Below are positions 11,588 to 20,034 of a stretch of DNA of 34,147 nt, in pieces. The notes under the pieces were generated by a model, which was not told the origin of the DNA, searched no databases, and worked only from the letters and a program-made list of their open reading frames with translations. Origin of the DNA: Prosthecobacter sp. (GTDB lineage Bacteria; Verrucomicrobiota; Verrucomicrobiia; Verrucomicrobiales; Verrucomicrobiaceae); contig NZ_JAGRPF010000058.1 of the NCBI RefSeq assembly GCF_020439865.1, positions 1 through 34,147 on the forward strand, read 5' to 3'. A program made the translations under genes and the position numbers. How positions within the stretch are numbered: the stretch's first letter is position 1; every line of letters starts with the position of its first letter.

Positions 11588-12988
11588 TCAGAGTTCCACG
11601 TGCTGATTCAGCGCTGCGATCTCCACCTTGCCTTCGACGTGCTTTTCATCGAGCGCGGCCTTGAGTGCGGCGGAACGTTCGGGCTCGCCATGAACGAGGA
11701 ACACGCGGCTCTTCGGGCCTTTGATGCGGTCAAACCAGCCGAGAAGCTCGTCGTGGTCGGCATGACCTGAGAAGGAGTCGAGGATTTCGATGTCGGCGTG
11801 AACCTCAAATTCGTCGCCGAGGATGTTCACCTTCTTGTGCCCTTCACGCAGTTTCCAGCCGAGCGTGTTTTCGGCGCAGTAGCCCACGAAAAGAATGATG
11901 TTGCGTTCATTTTCGAGGTTGTTGCGCAGGTGGTGCAGGATGCGGCCGGACTCCGCCATGCCTGAGGCGGAGATGATGATGGCAGCTCCCTTGATCTTGT
12001 TGAGGCTCTTGGACTCCTCGACATTGCGGACGAGTTGCAGTCCTTCAAAGCCGAAGGGGTCGTCACGCATGAATACGGCGTTGTGCGCCTCTGGCTTGAG
12101 ATCGTCAAAGTGCAGGCGGAAAATCTCGGTGGCCTTCACGGCCAGCGGGCTGTCCACAAAGGTGGGAATCAGCGGAAAGCATTTCTCATGACGCAGTTGA
12201 TCGAGCGTGAAGAGCAGCTGCTGCGTGCGCTCCACGGCGAAGGAGGGGATGATCAGCTTCCCACGCTGCTGCAGGATGCGGCGGATGATCTGGCACATGT
12301 GCTCGCTCGCATCCGTGGCCAGCTCGTGATGCCGCCCGCCGTAGGTGCTCTCCATGATGACGTAATCGACCTTTTCACACGCCTCGGCGTCCATGAGCAG
12401 GTCGTTGTCAGGCCGGCCGATGTCCCCCGAGAAAAGCAGGCGCGATTTTTTGCCCGTCTGCTTGTCGTCGATGTCCAGCACCACCTGTGCGGAGCCGAGC
12501 AGATGGCCGGCATCGATGAAAGTCATGGTGACACCCTCGACGAGAATCATGGGGCGGTGGTAGCTCACGGTGACGAACTGCCGCAGGCACTTTTCCGCAT
12601 CCTCACGTGTGTAGTTCGTCTCCAGCAGCGGCAGGTTGTCCTCTTTGCGGTGGCGGTTGAGCCACGCGATGTCGCGCTCGTGAATGTAGGCCGCGTCCGG
12701 CAGCATGATGCTGCACAGGTCACGCGTGGCGGGCGTGGCGTAGATGTTGCCGGTGAAGCCGCGCTTGCAGAGGTGCGGCAGGTTGCCGCTGTGGTCGATG
12801 TGCGCATGAGAAAGCACCACGACATCGACCTTTGCAGGATCAAAGGGAAACGTGCTGTTGCGCTCCACCGCCTCGTGGCGTCGTCCTTGATACAGGCCGC
12901 AGTCGAGAAGAATACGGTGACCGTTGACCTCGATGAGATGTTTCGAACCCGTGGTGGTGCCCGCGGCGCCGCAGAAGGAGATTTTCAT
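11588..12988 (-). CDS. MBL-fold beta-CASP ribonuclease-like hydrolase
   Basis: This 466-residue protein belongs to the metallo-beta-lactamase family with a beta-CASP insert, the group of bacterial RNA-processing hydrolases related to the CPSF-73/Ysh1 endonuclease. Visible are the zinc motif HAHIDHSG (H61, H63, D65, H66), a GHLLGSA motif with the next metal His, SGDIGRP with a metal Asp, the beta-CASP features (IPSFAVERTQQLL, SASGMAESG) and the C-terminal HADHDELLGW and FLVHGEPE. It therefore probably cuts RNA in the cytoplasm in a zinc-dependent way; the target is unknown. Its start is 100 bases downstream of the frameshifted gene on the same strand, so co-transcription is possible but not required. 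Confidence 0.93.
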   Translation of the reverse strand: MKISFCGAAGTTTGSKHLIEVNGHRILLDCGLYQGRRHEAVERNSTFPFDPAKVDVVVLSHAHIDHSGNLPHLCKRGFTGNIYATPATRDLCSIMLPDAAYIHERDIAWLNRHRKEDNLPLLETNYTREDAEKCLRQFVTVSYHRPMILVEGVTMTFIDAGHLLGSAQVVLDIDDKQTGKKSRLLFSGDIGRPDNDLLMDAEACEKVDYVIMESTYGGRHHELATDASEHMCQIIRRILQQRGKLIIPSFAVERTQQLLFTLDQLRHEKCFPLIPTFVDSPLAVKATEIFRLHFDDLKPEAHNAVFMRDDPFGFEGLQLVRNVEESKSLNKIKGAAIIISASGMAESGRILHHLRNNLENERNIILFVGYCAENTLGWKLREGHKKVNILGDEFEVHADIEILDSFSGHADHDELLGWFDRIKGPKSRVFLVHGEPERSAALKAALDEKHVEGKVEIAALNQHVEL

Positions 12989-13088
12989 GGTTGGTTGGAG
13001 GAAGGAGCGGTTGTTTTATCACTGGTGGCCGGGACGCGAGACACGGCAACCGGTTTGCTCATGAGCGGGCAAACCTTGTTTGCGTTCC

Positions 13089-13573
13089 TCAACGCGAAGC
13101 ATGGCCTTTGATCCTGCGCGAAAGCAACTCGAAGGTCACCAGGTCTTTGCGGTTTTCGAGTCCGAAGCCGCCGGTCTGATCGAAGAGCTTCTCCAAACCC
13201 ACCTGCCGGCCCGGCTCATAAAACTCCACCATCAGGTCCACCTGGGTCGTCGAGCCTCCGTTTTTTTGCCGCGATAGTACCCCAGCAGCGCATCCAATCC
13301 CGTGATCTCCTGCGCCGTCAGCTTCAGCGTGCCCACGATCTTTTTCTCCTCGATCGCAGGCGTCGCGCCGCGCTTCCACGTAATCGCATACTCGGTGAAC
13401 AGATGCGCGCCCTTGTCCCTCCGGACCTCAAAGTAAGACGTGTAGTTGTGGAAGCATCCGGTGGAGTGCAGCGTCACCTCGATCCTGTCGCCGTCCTCCA
13501 TCTGCGAGAAACCAAGGGTTCGCGCGTGGACGAAGCCCGGGAGCAGCAGCAGGAGCGCGAGCAGGTGTTTCAC
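13089..13573 (-). CDS. Small exported protein, interrupted by a -1 frameshift at A7
   Basis: Reading starts at a GTG (13573) with a clean signal peptide (KHLLALLLLLPGFVHA|R). The first frame continues through EVTLHSTGCFHNYTSYFEV and DALLGYYRGKK and then runs into a stop at 13232, giving 113 residues. A run of seven A on the coding strand (13261-13267) lies exactly where the coding character passes to the -1 frame, which reads on as NGGSTTQVDLMVEFYEPGRQ to a stop at 13089, giving about 161 residues in total. One missing A in the assembly, a true mutation, or slippage at the AAAAAAAC run could each explain this. No family is recognised. It lies 50 bases after the esterase gene, in operon-like order. 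Confidence 0.65.
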
Positions 13574-13623
13574 GGTTCGTTGGATGGAATGATGCCGGTT
13601 CGCAGAAAGTTTGTCCAGTTGCT

Positions 13624-14469
13624 TCACTGTCCTGCTTTGCCGTCCGGAGTGATGTGCCGGCGCACAAAGTCCAGCACGGGCCCGAGTCCCGCCTGCACAG
13701 TGGGAAAAGTGTGACCGCCGGGGAGGCGCTTCACCTCGTGCGGAATATTCGCGGTCGTCAGCGCGGAAGAAAGGTGCTCGTTCATCACCGCATCGGACGC
13801 CTGCTCGCCGATGACGAGCTGGATGTTCAGTCCGCGCAGCTCGGCGGCACGGTTCAGCGGATTGAATTCCGGCCAGCGTGCCGGATCGGTGCCGAAGGTC
13901 GCGGGTGTGAGTGGAAAACGGCTCTCCGCGCTCGGGAAATTCACCACCGCGATGATCGTCGCCAGCGTTCCGAAACCCTGCGGATGCCGCAGGCAGGCCC
14001 ACACCGAACCAAACCCGCCCGCCGACCATCCGCCGATGGCGCGCTGCGTGCGTTCGGCGCTGAAGTTCGCCACACGACCTGCCAGCGCGATCACTTCATC
14101 CAGATACTGCGCGTAATGCCGCGCCGGATCGACGGGCGAGTCGAAATACCAGCCGTTTTCGCCGCGCGGCAGCACGATGACATAGGGCTGCTCCAGCAAC
14201 CGCGCACGGCTCGCCGCATCATCGATCAGCGTCGTCTCCTTGCGTCCCAGTCCATGCAAAAAGAACAGCACCGGCCACGCCTTCCCCTCCGTGCGATACC
14301 CCTGCGGCTGCACCACCACGAACGCCATCTTCTTGTTCAGCGCCGCACTGTTGAAGTCGTAATGCTGAATCCGCTCGCCCAAGGAGGTGGCCGTCACACC
14401 TTCAGGAAGCTGTGCGAAAGCGATGACGGACGAACTCAAGAGCGCGAGGATGAAAACGAGGATTCGCAT
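13624..14469 (-). CDS. Exported alpha/beta-hydrolase esterase
   Basis: A 281-residue protein with a signal peptide (MRILVFILALLSSSVIAFA, cleavage near 19) and an alpha/beta-hydrolase fold of the putative-esterase (esterase D / PHB-depolymerase-like) type. The oxyanion-side motif FFLHGLGRKET is at about 69-79, the nucleophile elbow GGWSAGG places the catalytic serine at S149, a likely acid is D226 in GEQASD, and the catalytic histidine is H253 in PGGHTFP. It is likely a periplasmic or secreted carboxyl-ester hydrolase; related proteins release acyl or feruloyl groups from plant polysaccharides, but the substrate here is unknown. It is 22 bases downstream of the ferredoxin gene and 50 upstream of the frameshifted gene. 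Confidence 0.87.
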   Translation of the reverse strand: MRILVFILALLSSSVIAFAQLPEGVTATSLGERIQHYDFNSAALNKKMAFVVVQPQGYRTEGKAWPVLFFLHGLGRKETTLIDDAASRARLLEQPYVIVLPRGENGWYFDSPVDPARHYAQYLDEVIALAGRVANFSAERTQRAIGGWSAGGFGSVWACLRHPQGFGTLATIIAVVNFPSAESRFPLTPATFGTDPARWPEFNPLNRAAELRGLNIQLVIGEQASDAVMNEHLSSALTTANIPHEVKRLPGGHTFPTVQAGLGPVLDFVRRHITPDGKAGQ

Positions 14470-14491
14470 TCCGGCGATGAAGGTGGTCGAG

Positions 14492-14776
14492 CTACCAAAA
14501 ACGCCACCACGGCTTGGCTAAGTGATGTTCCGGCGGATGTGGTTGGTCTCCGTCGCATCCGATGGCTTCGACAGGACATGCTTCAACAGCTTGAAGGCAA
14601 AGCGCAATCTCCTCGGGTGTCTCGGGCTGCTGGTAAACAAAGTAATGTCCCCCTGCATCGTTGCGCTTGAAGTTCTTGGGGCATAGATGGGCGCAAAGGT
14701 CATGGTCGAGGCATTGGTCATCGACGTAGAACCTGCCGGGAACGTTCTGCGGATAGCGGTGATTAAAATTAGCCAT
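14492..14776 (-). CDS. Ferredoxin-like iron-sulphur protein with altered ligand set
   Basis: A 94-residue protein resembling the small single-cluster ferredoxins of PVC bacteria. The first ligand stretch reads CLDHDLCAHLCP (C22, C28, C32) and the distal one EACPVEAIG (C67), with the typical RNDAGG and QPETPEE segments between them. The usual C-x2-C-x2-C spacing would need a cysteine where H25 stands. An extra Cys at 32 could replace it, or the protein may bind a 3Fe-4S cluster or use the His. It probably carries electrons in the cytoplasm; a partner is not evident in the neighbourhood. The C-terminal tail is rich in Pro, His and Trp. The start ATG at 14776 is the only reasonable one. Confidence 0.88.
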   Translation of the reverse strand: MANFNHRYPQNVPGRFYVDDQCLDHDLCAHLCPKNFKRNDAGGHYFVYQQPETPEEIALCLQAVEACPVEAIGCDGDQPHPPEHHLAKPWWRFW

Positions 14777-14781
14777 ATTGC

Positions 14782-14824
14782 AAAGTGCGGATCGCTACAG
14801 ATTTATCGAGTGCCAACGCACTTT
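14782..14824. promoter_or_regulatory. 8-bp perfect inverted repeat just upstream of the ferredoxin start
   Basis: AAAGTGCG (14782-14789) and CGCACTTT (14817-14824) are perfect inverted copies separated by 27 bases. On the ferredoxin (minus) strand the proximal arm ends only five bases before the ATG, so a hairpin would cover the ribosome binding region; it could equally be an operator or chance. The 159-base gap 14777-14935 that contains it is visibly less GC-rich than its surroundings and shows no gene. Confidence 0.3.
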
Positions 14825-14935
14825 CGGCTTCATGGGGACGATTTTGATGCTGGTGCTCACAAGCAACAGAACTGTCGGTTTGAGCTTCAAATACGCGTCA
14901 TCATTTACTGTCGATTATGACCAGAACATCTACTG

Positions 14936-16894
14936 TTACTTCACCCGATACACCTCGACCTCGCTGGTGAAGGCGAAGGTGTTGGGGAAGTTGCCGGCGA
15001 GTTGGGCGTGGTGGTCGAGGTAGGTGAGGCGGATGAACTTGGCCTCGGCGTCGGGGAAGGCGACGGCGGCGAGTTCGGCTTTGCCGAGCGGGAAGACGTG
15101 TCTGCCGACTTCGCGGAAGGTTTTGCCGTCGCTGCTGATCGAGACGGCGACGGTTTTGGTGGAGCCGATCTCGGGAACGGCGACGCGGACGAGATTAATC
15201 GTGCGCGGCTGCGTGAGGTCGATGGTGACGTGCTTGGGAAACTGGTCGGTGTTGCTGGTGGCGTAGCAGTTCGGCGGATGGGGCAGGGTGGAACCGTCGG
15301 TGAGGCCGGTGTCCCAGCCGTAGGTGTTTTTGTCGCTGCTTTCCCAGGTGCAGCCTTTGGCAAAGTTGTCGCCGAGATCGGGATCGACGGGCCAGTGCGT
15401 GTGGAAGGCGCAGGCGGTGAGCCCGTCCTTGTTCATGAGGTTCGGAATGGCAAGCTTGCTCCATGCGAAGCGCACGCGGCGCGGCTGCGGCACTTTTGCC
15501 GAGCTGACGAGGAGGCTGTCGCCGTCGATCTTCGCCTCGGCGGGCTGGAAGATGCCATCGCTGCCGGCGATCTCGAAGTTAGTGAGCGGTTTGCCATCGC
15601 GTGAGGCGAGGCCGTTTTTCGCGTGGTCGAATTTCACGCGGATCGCGCCGCCTTCGATGGCGTGGCTGGCGTAAAGCGGGCCGTTGGGATCGATGTCACT
15701 GCGGCCGTAGTCCTTCGACAAGGCCCAGAGCGAGAGACGGCGCGCGACTTCTTTCTTGTGCGCGGGATGGATGTCCGGAATCTCGCCGATGTCGGAGATC
15801 ACCGCCATGCCGGTGTGCGGAATGTCGAGGCACTTCCGCTGCGCCTGCCAGAACTGCGGCAGGATCTCGATGCTCTCATCGCCGTATTGCCAAGGCGCGA
15901 TCTGCACAAAGTAGAACGGCAGATCGGGCTGCTGAAACACACTGCGCCAGGAGGCGAGCAGCGCTTTCGTTTTGTCGGTGTAAACGAAGCCTTCGTTGTG
16001 GTTCGATTCGCCCTGATACCAGATGGCGCCGCGGAAGGCGAAGGGCACGAGCGGATGGATCATGGCGTTGTAGAGCGAGGTGGGGCTGCCCTGATTCATC
16101 GGCAGCGCCTGCGGTTGTGCAGGCACGGCGGGAACGGCCTGTTTTTTGTCGAGCGCATCGCGCACGGCCTTCGACCACTGTTCGACGGCGGCGAGATGTT
16201 TTTCGTTCGTGGCACGATAGGCGTCGCTGCCGGGAAGCTTGTTGCGCGTGTCTGCAGCAAAGTCCTTCAACTCCGGCACGGCGTCGAAGCCTTCCAAGCT
16301 CGTCCACGGCTCAATGCGTGTGCCGCCCCAGGCGCTCTGAATCACACCGACGGGCACTTTGAGTTCCTCCAACAGTCGCAAACCGAAGTAGTACCCGACG
16401 CAGGAGAACGGCGCGGCACTTTCTGGCGTGCAGCGGTCCCATTTCGTCGGCACATCGTCCTGCGGCGTGAGCGCAATGGTCTTCGGCACTTCAATGAGGC
16501 GCAGGTTTGGATGCGAGGCGGCGGGGATGTCCGCCTTGCTGTCGGCCTTCATCTGCATCTCCCATTCCATGTTGGATTGTCCCGATGCGAGCCACACTTC
16601 GCCGACGAGCACGTCTTGAATCGTGACGTTCCCAGCTTTGAGCACCTGCGGCTCCGCGTTGGTGGTGAGCGGATCGAGCTTCACCATCCATTTGCCATTC
16701 GCATCGGCCTTGGTGGTCTTCTTTTGTCCGGCGAACTCGACGGTGACTTCTTCTCCCGGTGACGCCTTGCCCCAGACGGGAACGGGCATGTCACGCTGAA
16801 GCACCATGTGATCGGTGAAGATCGACGGCAGCTTCACGGCTGCTTGTGAGCTGGAAAGAAGGGCGAGGAACGCGAGGAACGAGAGCGGTTTCAT
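14936..16894 (-). CDS. Sialate O-acetylesterase family protein with discoidin-like C-terminus
   Basis: A 652-residue exported SGNH-hydrolase. It has a signal peptide (SFLAFLALLSSSQA), a beta-rich N-terminal domain (about 20-95) and the catalytic block: nucleophile Ser107 in ASGQSNMEWEM, the conserved WGGTRIEPW, the oxyanion motif WYQGESN, and the Asp-His pair DIHPAHK. After about residue 500 comes a second beta-rich region (HVTIDLTQPRTINLVRVAV, ISSDGKTFREVG, FIRLTYLD) that looks like an F5/8 type C (discoidin) carbohydrate-binding domain. Family members remove acetyl groups from sialic acids or from plant xylans; in verrucomicrobia they are common in polysaccharide degradation. The gene is monocistronic on the minus strand, divergent from the NHL gene at 17001. 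Confidence 0.93.
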   Translation of the reverse strand: MKPLSFLAFLALLSSSQAAVKLPSIFTDHMVLQRDMPVPVWGKASPGEEVTVEFAGQKKTTKADANGKWMVKLDPLTTNAEPQVLKAGNVTIQDVLVGEVWLASGQSNMEWEMQMKADSKADIPAASHPNLRLIEVPKTIALTPQDDVPTKWDRCTPESAAPFSCVGYYFGLRLLEELKVPVGVIQSAWGGTRIEPWTSLEGFDAVPELKDFAADTRNKLPGSDAYRATNEKHLAAVEQWSKAVRDALDKKQAVPAVPAQPQALPMNQGSPTSLYNAMIHPLVPFAFRGAIWYQGESNHNEGFVYTDKTKALLASWRSVFQQPDLPFYFVQIAPWQYGDESIEILPQFWQAQRKCLDIPHTGMAVISDIGEIPDIHPAHKKEVARRLSLWALSKDYGRSDIDPNGPLYASHAIEGGAIRVKFDHAKNGLASRDGKPLTNFEIAGSDGIFQPAEAKIDGDSLLVSSAKVPQPRRVRFAWSKLAIPNLMNKDGLTACAFHTHWPVDPDLGDNFAKGCTWESSDKNTYGWDTGLTDGSTLPHPPNCYATSNTDQFPKHVTIDLTQPRTINLVRVAVPEIGSTKTVAVSISSDGKTFREVGRHVFPLGKAELAAVAFPDAEAKFIRLTYLDHHAQLAGNFPNTFAFTSEVEVYRVK

Positions 16895-17000
16895 GGTGGC
16901 AGGCGGATTCTGGCGGAATTGGACATGAAATCCAGCCGCCTGAATTTCTTTCTTGGCATCCTACGTTCAGTTCTTCATCGTCACCTTCACCCAACCCACC

Positions 17001-18074
17001 ATGCGCACGCTTCTTTTCCTCGCCCTTGTTGTTTCTCCTGCCGTCGCGGCCGAATGGACCATCTCCACTTTTGCCGGAACCGGTGTCAAAGGTGGCGGCG
17101 GTGACGGCGGTCCGGCGACTTCTGCACAGATCGACAATCCCTTCGGCGTCGTGCGCGGACCGGACGGCGCGATCTGGTTCTGCGAATACACCGGTCAGCG
17201 CATCCGCCGCGTGGCGCCGGATGGCACGATCAGCACCATCGCCGGCACGGGAGAAAAAGGTTACAGCGGCGACGGCGGCCCGGCTTTGCAGGCGACCTTC
17301 AATCTGCCGCATGAGCTGCGTTTCGATGCGAACGGCGATCTTTATGTTGTCGACATGACTAACCATGTCGTACGCAAGATCGACATGAAGACGAAGGTCA
17401 TCACCACCTTTGCCGGCACCGGAAAGCCCGGCTACAGCGGCGACGGCGGTCCGGCGAAGGACGCGCAGTTCAAGCAACCGCACAGCATCCAGTTTGGACC
17501 CGAGGGTGATCTGTATGTCTGTGACATCGGCAACAACGTGATCCGCAAGATCGACATGAAGACGGGGACGATCAGCACCTTTGCGGGCACCGGAAAGCCG
17601 GGCGAGACGCCGGACGGTGCATCGATCGTCGGCACGCCTCTCAAGGGCCCGCGCTCGATGGACTTCGACAAGCAAGGAAACCTCTGGCTCGCGACACGCG
17701 AGGGAAACCAGGTCTTCAAATTCGATCTCAATGGAGGCAAGATCTTCCACATCGCCGGAACAGGAAAAAAGGGTTTCAGCGGCAACGGCGGTCCTGCGAA
17801 GGAAGCAACACTGAGCGGGCCGAAGGGCATCTCCGTTGATGCGGAAGGCAACGTGTGGCTCGCGGATTGCGAGAGTCATTCCATCCGCATGGTCGACATG
17901 AAGACCGGAAATCTGGAACTCATCGCGGGCCTGAATGAAAAGGGCGACGGCCCGGATGGCGATCCATTGAAGTGCAAAATGGCGCGTCCGCACGGAGTCT
18001 TCTGTGATGCCGACGGCACCGTGTTCGTTGGCGACAGCGAGTCGCACCGAGTGCGACTGCTGAAGAAGAAGTGA
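17001..18074 (+). CDS. Exported NHL-repeat beta-propeller protein
   Basis: An ATG at 17001 gives a signal peptide (RTLLFLALVVSPAVAA) and a 357-residue product; an in-frame TTG at 16953 would spoil it. The mature protein is a six-bladed propeller: units contain an AGTGxxGxxGDGGPA loop followed by L-x-x-P-x-G/E-x-x-x-D-x-x-G-x-x-Y/W-V-x-D and a R-K-I/V strand. The units are strikingly alike; two linked loops read FAGTGKPG. The fifth blade (about 240-290) and last blade follow the same plan. Such proteins serve as binding scaffolds or lyase-like propellers outside the cell; no catalytic residue is assigned. It ends three bases before the stop of the convergent glutaminase gene. Confidence 0.93.
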   Translation: MRTLLFLALVVSPAVAAEWTISTFAGTGVKGGGGDGGPATSAQIDNPFGVVRGPDGAIWFCEYTGQRIRRVAPDGTISTIAGTGEKGYSGDGGPALQATFNLPHELRFDANGDLYVVDMTNHVVRKIDMKTKVITTFAGTGKPGYSGDGGPAKDAQFKQPHSIQFGPEGDLYVCDIGNNVIRKIDMKTGTISTFAGTGKPGETPDGASIVGTPLKGPRSMDFDKQGNLWLATREGNQVFKFDLNGGKIFHIAGTGKKGFSGNGGPAKEATLSGPKGISVDAEGNVWLADCESHSIRMVDMKTGNLELIAGLNEKGDGPDGDPLKCKMARPHGVFCDADGTVFVGDSESHRVRLLKKK

Positions 18075-18077
18075 GCG

Positions 18078-19895
18078 TCAGAAACGGTGGAAGGCGGAGA
18101 TGGCCACGTTTGCCTGACGCAGACGTGAGGAGATCTCGAGCGTCATCTCCTGCAGCAGGGTGATCTTCAAAGTCGGCCGTCTTTCATTGAGCGAGTCGAA
18201 CCAGAGTTTGGGAAGCACGAGGCATTCGACGGGTTCCATCGCCACGACATCGGCCGACCGCGGGGAGCCGTCGAGGAAAGCCATCTCGCCCACGGTCATG
18301 CCGGACGTGAGCACGTCCACGCGCTTGCGTGACTTGTCCTCCGTGTGGATTTGCACTTCGACGGTGCCGCTCAGGACGACAAACATCTCGTCTGCCGTGT
18401 CGCCCGTGCTGATGATCGTCTGGCCGCTGTCATAGCGGCGGCGCTGGAGTTCCCTCTCGAGGAAGGCGATGTCGTCGGCCTTGCAATGACGGAAAAGCGA
18501 GCAGGACTTGAGTTTCAATGCGCCCAGGGGACGCCACGAAACACCGGTGACTTCGAGCAGCAGTGCGTCCTCGCAGGTCTCAAGCGCCGCGTCCATGGTG
18601 GGAAAAATATCGTGGGTGGCAATGCCAACGCTGCGCAGTGCGGGCAGCAGGCCACGGGGCTGGCAGATGATCATGCGCACGCCCTGCGCGGCGAGTCGAG
18701 TGCCCAGGGCGGCGAGAAGTTCGAGGCTGACCGAATTGGCATTCACCACCGCACGCATGTCAAAGATGACGTATTTGCAGTCTTCTGCGAGGGCGGTGGC
18801 CTGCCGGATCACCGGCTCGATGGTGGTGAAGGTGAGGCCGCCCTGCAACTCCATGACCTGAATCATGGTGCCGTTGACTCGCAGCAGTTCACGTGACTGC
18901 GGCGGAAGGCGGCGGCGCGAGACAACCTCGCCGCCGTGGTAGGCGAGGCGCGTGGCTGAACGCGGCGTCGCCGTTGGGTTGAGCATGTGCAGCGCCAGTT
19001 CCCGGGAGACATCCATGCAGACCTGGATGCCGCGGTAGCTGTTGCCCTGGGCGTCCAGCGGTGGAGAAAACACACCGATGCCCACCTGTCCCGGCAGGAC
19101 AGCCAGAATGCCGCCTCCCACGCCGCTTTTTGCCGGCAGGCCGACGCGATACACCCACTCACCGGACCAGTCATACATGCCGCAGGTGGCCATGACACCG
19201 AGCACATTGTCCACGTATTCACTCGGGATGGCCCGCTTCTGAGTCAGCGGATTGATGCCTTGATTGGCCAGTGTGGCACCCATGAGCGCGAGGTCACGGC
19301 AGGTGACTTCGACCGAGCATTGCTTGAAATAAGTTTCCAGCGTCTCGTTCGGATCATCGTCGAGAATGCCGAAGTTGCGCAGGAGCCAGCCGATGGCGCG
19401 ATTACGGTGCCCTGTCTCGCTTTCGCTTTGGTAGACGCCGTTGTTGATCTTCAGTTCGCGTCCGGCAAAGCCGCCAAGGTACTCTACCACACGCTCGATC
19501 CGGCTTTTGCCATCCTTGTTCAAAAGCTGTCCGCAGGTCGCGATCGCCCCGGCATTGATCATCGGATTGAAAGGCGAGCCCGTGCCTGGTTTGAGGCTGA
19601 TGGCATTGAAAGCCTCGCCGGAAGGTTCGACGCCGATGCGCGAGAGCACATGTTCCTCTCCCCGGTCTTCGAGCGCCATGCCGTAGACGAGCGCCTTGGA
19701 GATGGACTGAATGGTGAAGGTCTGGTGGGTGTCACCCACCTCGTAGACATGCCCGTCCCGCGTGGCAATGCAGATGCCGAACCAGTTTGGGTCGGCTTTG
19801 GACAGTTCGGGAATGTAGTCGGCAACCTTGCCATCCAAGGCCGAAGCGTAGCGAGCGTGCAGTTGTTGCAGATACTCTTGGATGGGAGAGAGCAT
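18078..19895 (-). CDS. glsA: Glutaminase fused to STAS and cyclic-nucleotide-binding domains
   Basis: Glutaminase hydrolyses glutamine to glutamate and ammonia. Residues 1 to about 310 are a complete serine-dependent glutaminase: the catalytic Ser-x-x-Lys is QSISK (S64, K67), with SPFNPMINAGAI (107-118) and a GVGGGILAV segment near 265. Residues about 340-450 form a STAS domain (FTTIEPVIRQA, VIFDMRAVVNANSVSLELL), and about 465-590 a cNMP-binding domain with an intact phosphate-binding cassette GEMAFLDGSPRSADV. The arrangement suggests activity or placement controlled by a cyclic nucleotide or by STAS partners; this is inference. At 605 residues it is about twice the usual 310. The gene is convergent with one NHL gene and divergent from the other. 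Confidence 0.95.
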   Translation of the reverse strand: MLSPIQEYLQQLHARYASALDGKVADYIPELSKADPNWFGICIATRDGHVYEVGDTHQTFTIQSISKALVYGMALEDRGEEHVLSRIGVEPSGEAFNAISLKPGTGSPFNPMINAGAIATCGQLLNKDGKSRIERVVEYLGGFAGRELKINNGVYQSESETGHRNRAIGWLLRNFGILDDDPNETLETYFKQCSVEVTCRDLALMGATLANQGINPLTQKRAIPSEYVDNVLGVMATCGMYDWSGEWVYRVGLPAKSGVGGGILAVLPGQVGIGVFSPPLDAQGNSYRGIQVCMDVSRELALHMLNPTATPRSATRLAYHGGEVVSRRRLPPQSRELLRVNGTMIQVMELQGGLTFTTIEPVIRQATALAEDCKYVIFDMRAVVNANSVSLELLAALGTRLAAQGVRMIICQPRGLLPALRSVGIATHDIFPTMDAALETCEDALLLEVTGVSWRPLGALKLKSCSLFRHCKADDIAFLERELQRRRYDSGQTIISTGDTADEMFVVLSGTVEVQIHTEDKSRKRVDVLTSGMTVGEMAFLDGSPRSADVVAMEPVECLVLPKLWFDSLNERRPTLKITLLQEMTLEISSRLRQANVAISAFHRF

Positions 19896-20034
19896 GAAGA
19901 TCTACAAGCCGAAGCAGGCCGCGTGCCGGGTGGCCAACTTTCGCAAACTTCGCGTGCGATCCTCCGGTCAGGCACGAATGGCTTGGATAAATGTCCGCTT
20001 TCATCAAGTATTCCTCTGCCAACCACATATCTTC

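Noticed and set aside
12035..13111. Open frame of 358 codons on the plus strand
   Set aside because: It is antisense to the beta-CASP hydrolase, whose zinc motifs are complete.
13232..14029. Single 265-codon minus-strand protein joining the esterase region to the small exported protein
   Set aside because: The first part is out of frame with the esterase (13624-14469), whose catalytic Ser and His are clear; only the GTG at 13573 onward has a signal peptide.
17060..18050. Repeated DNA words that might be a tandem-repeat array
   Set aside because: They encode successive NHL propeller blades and keep the reading frame, so they are protein repeats, not a separate element.
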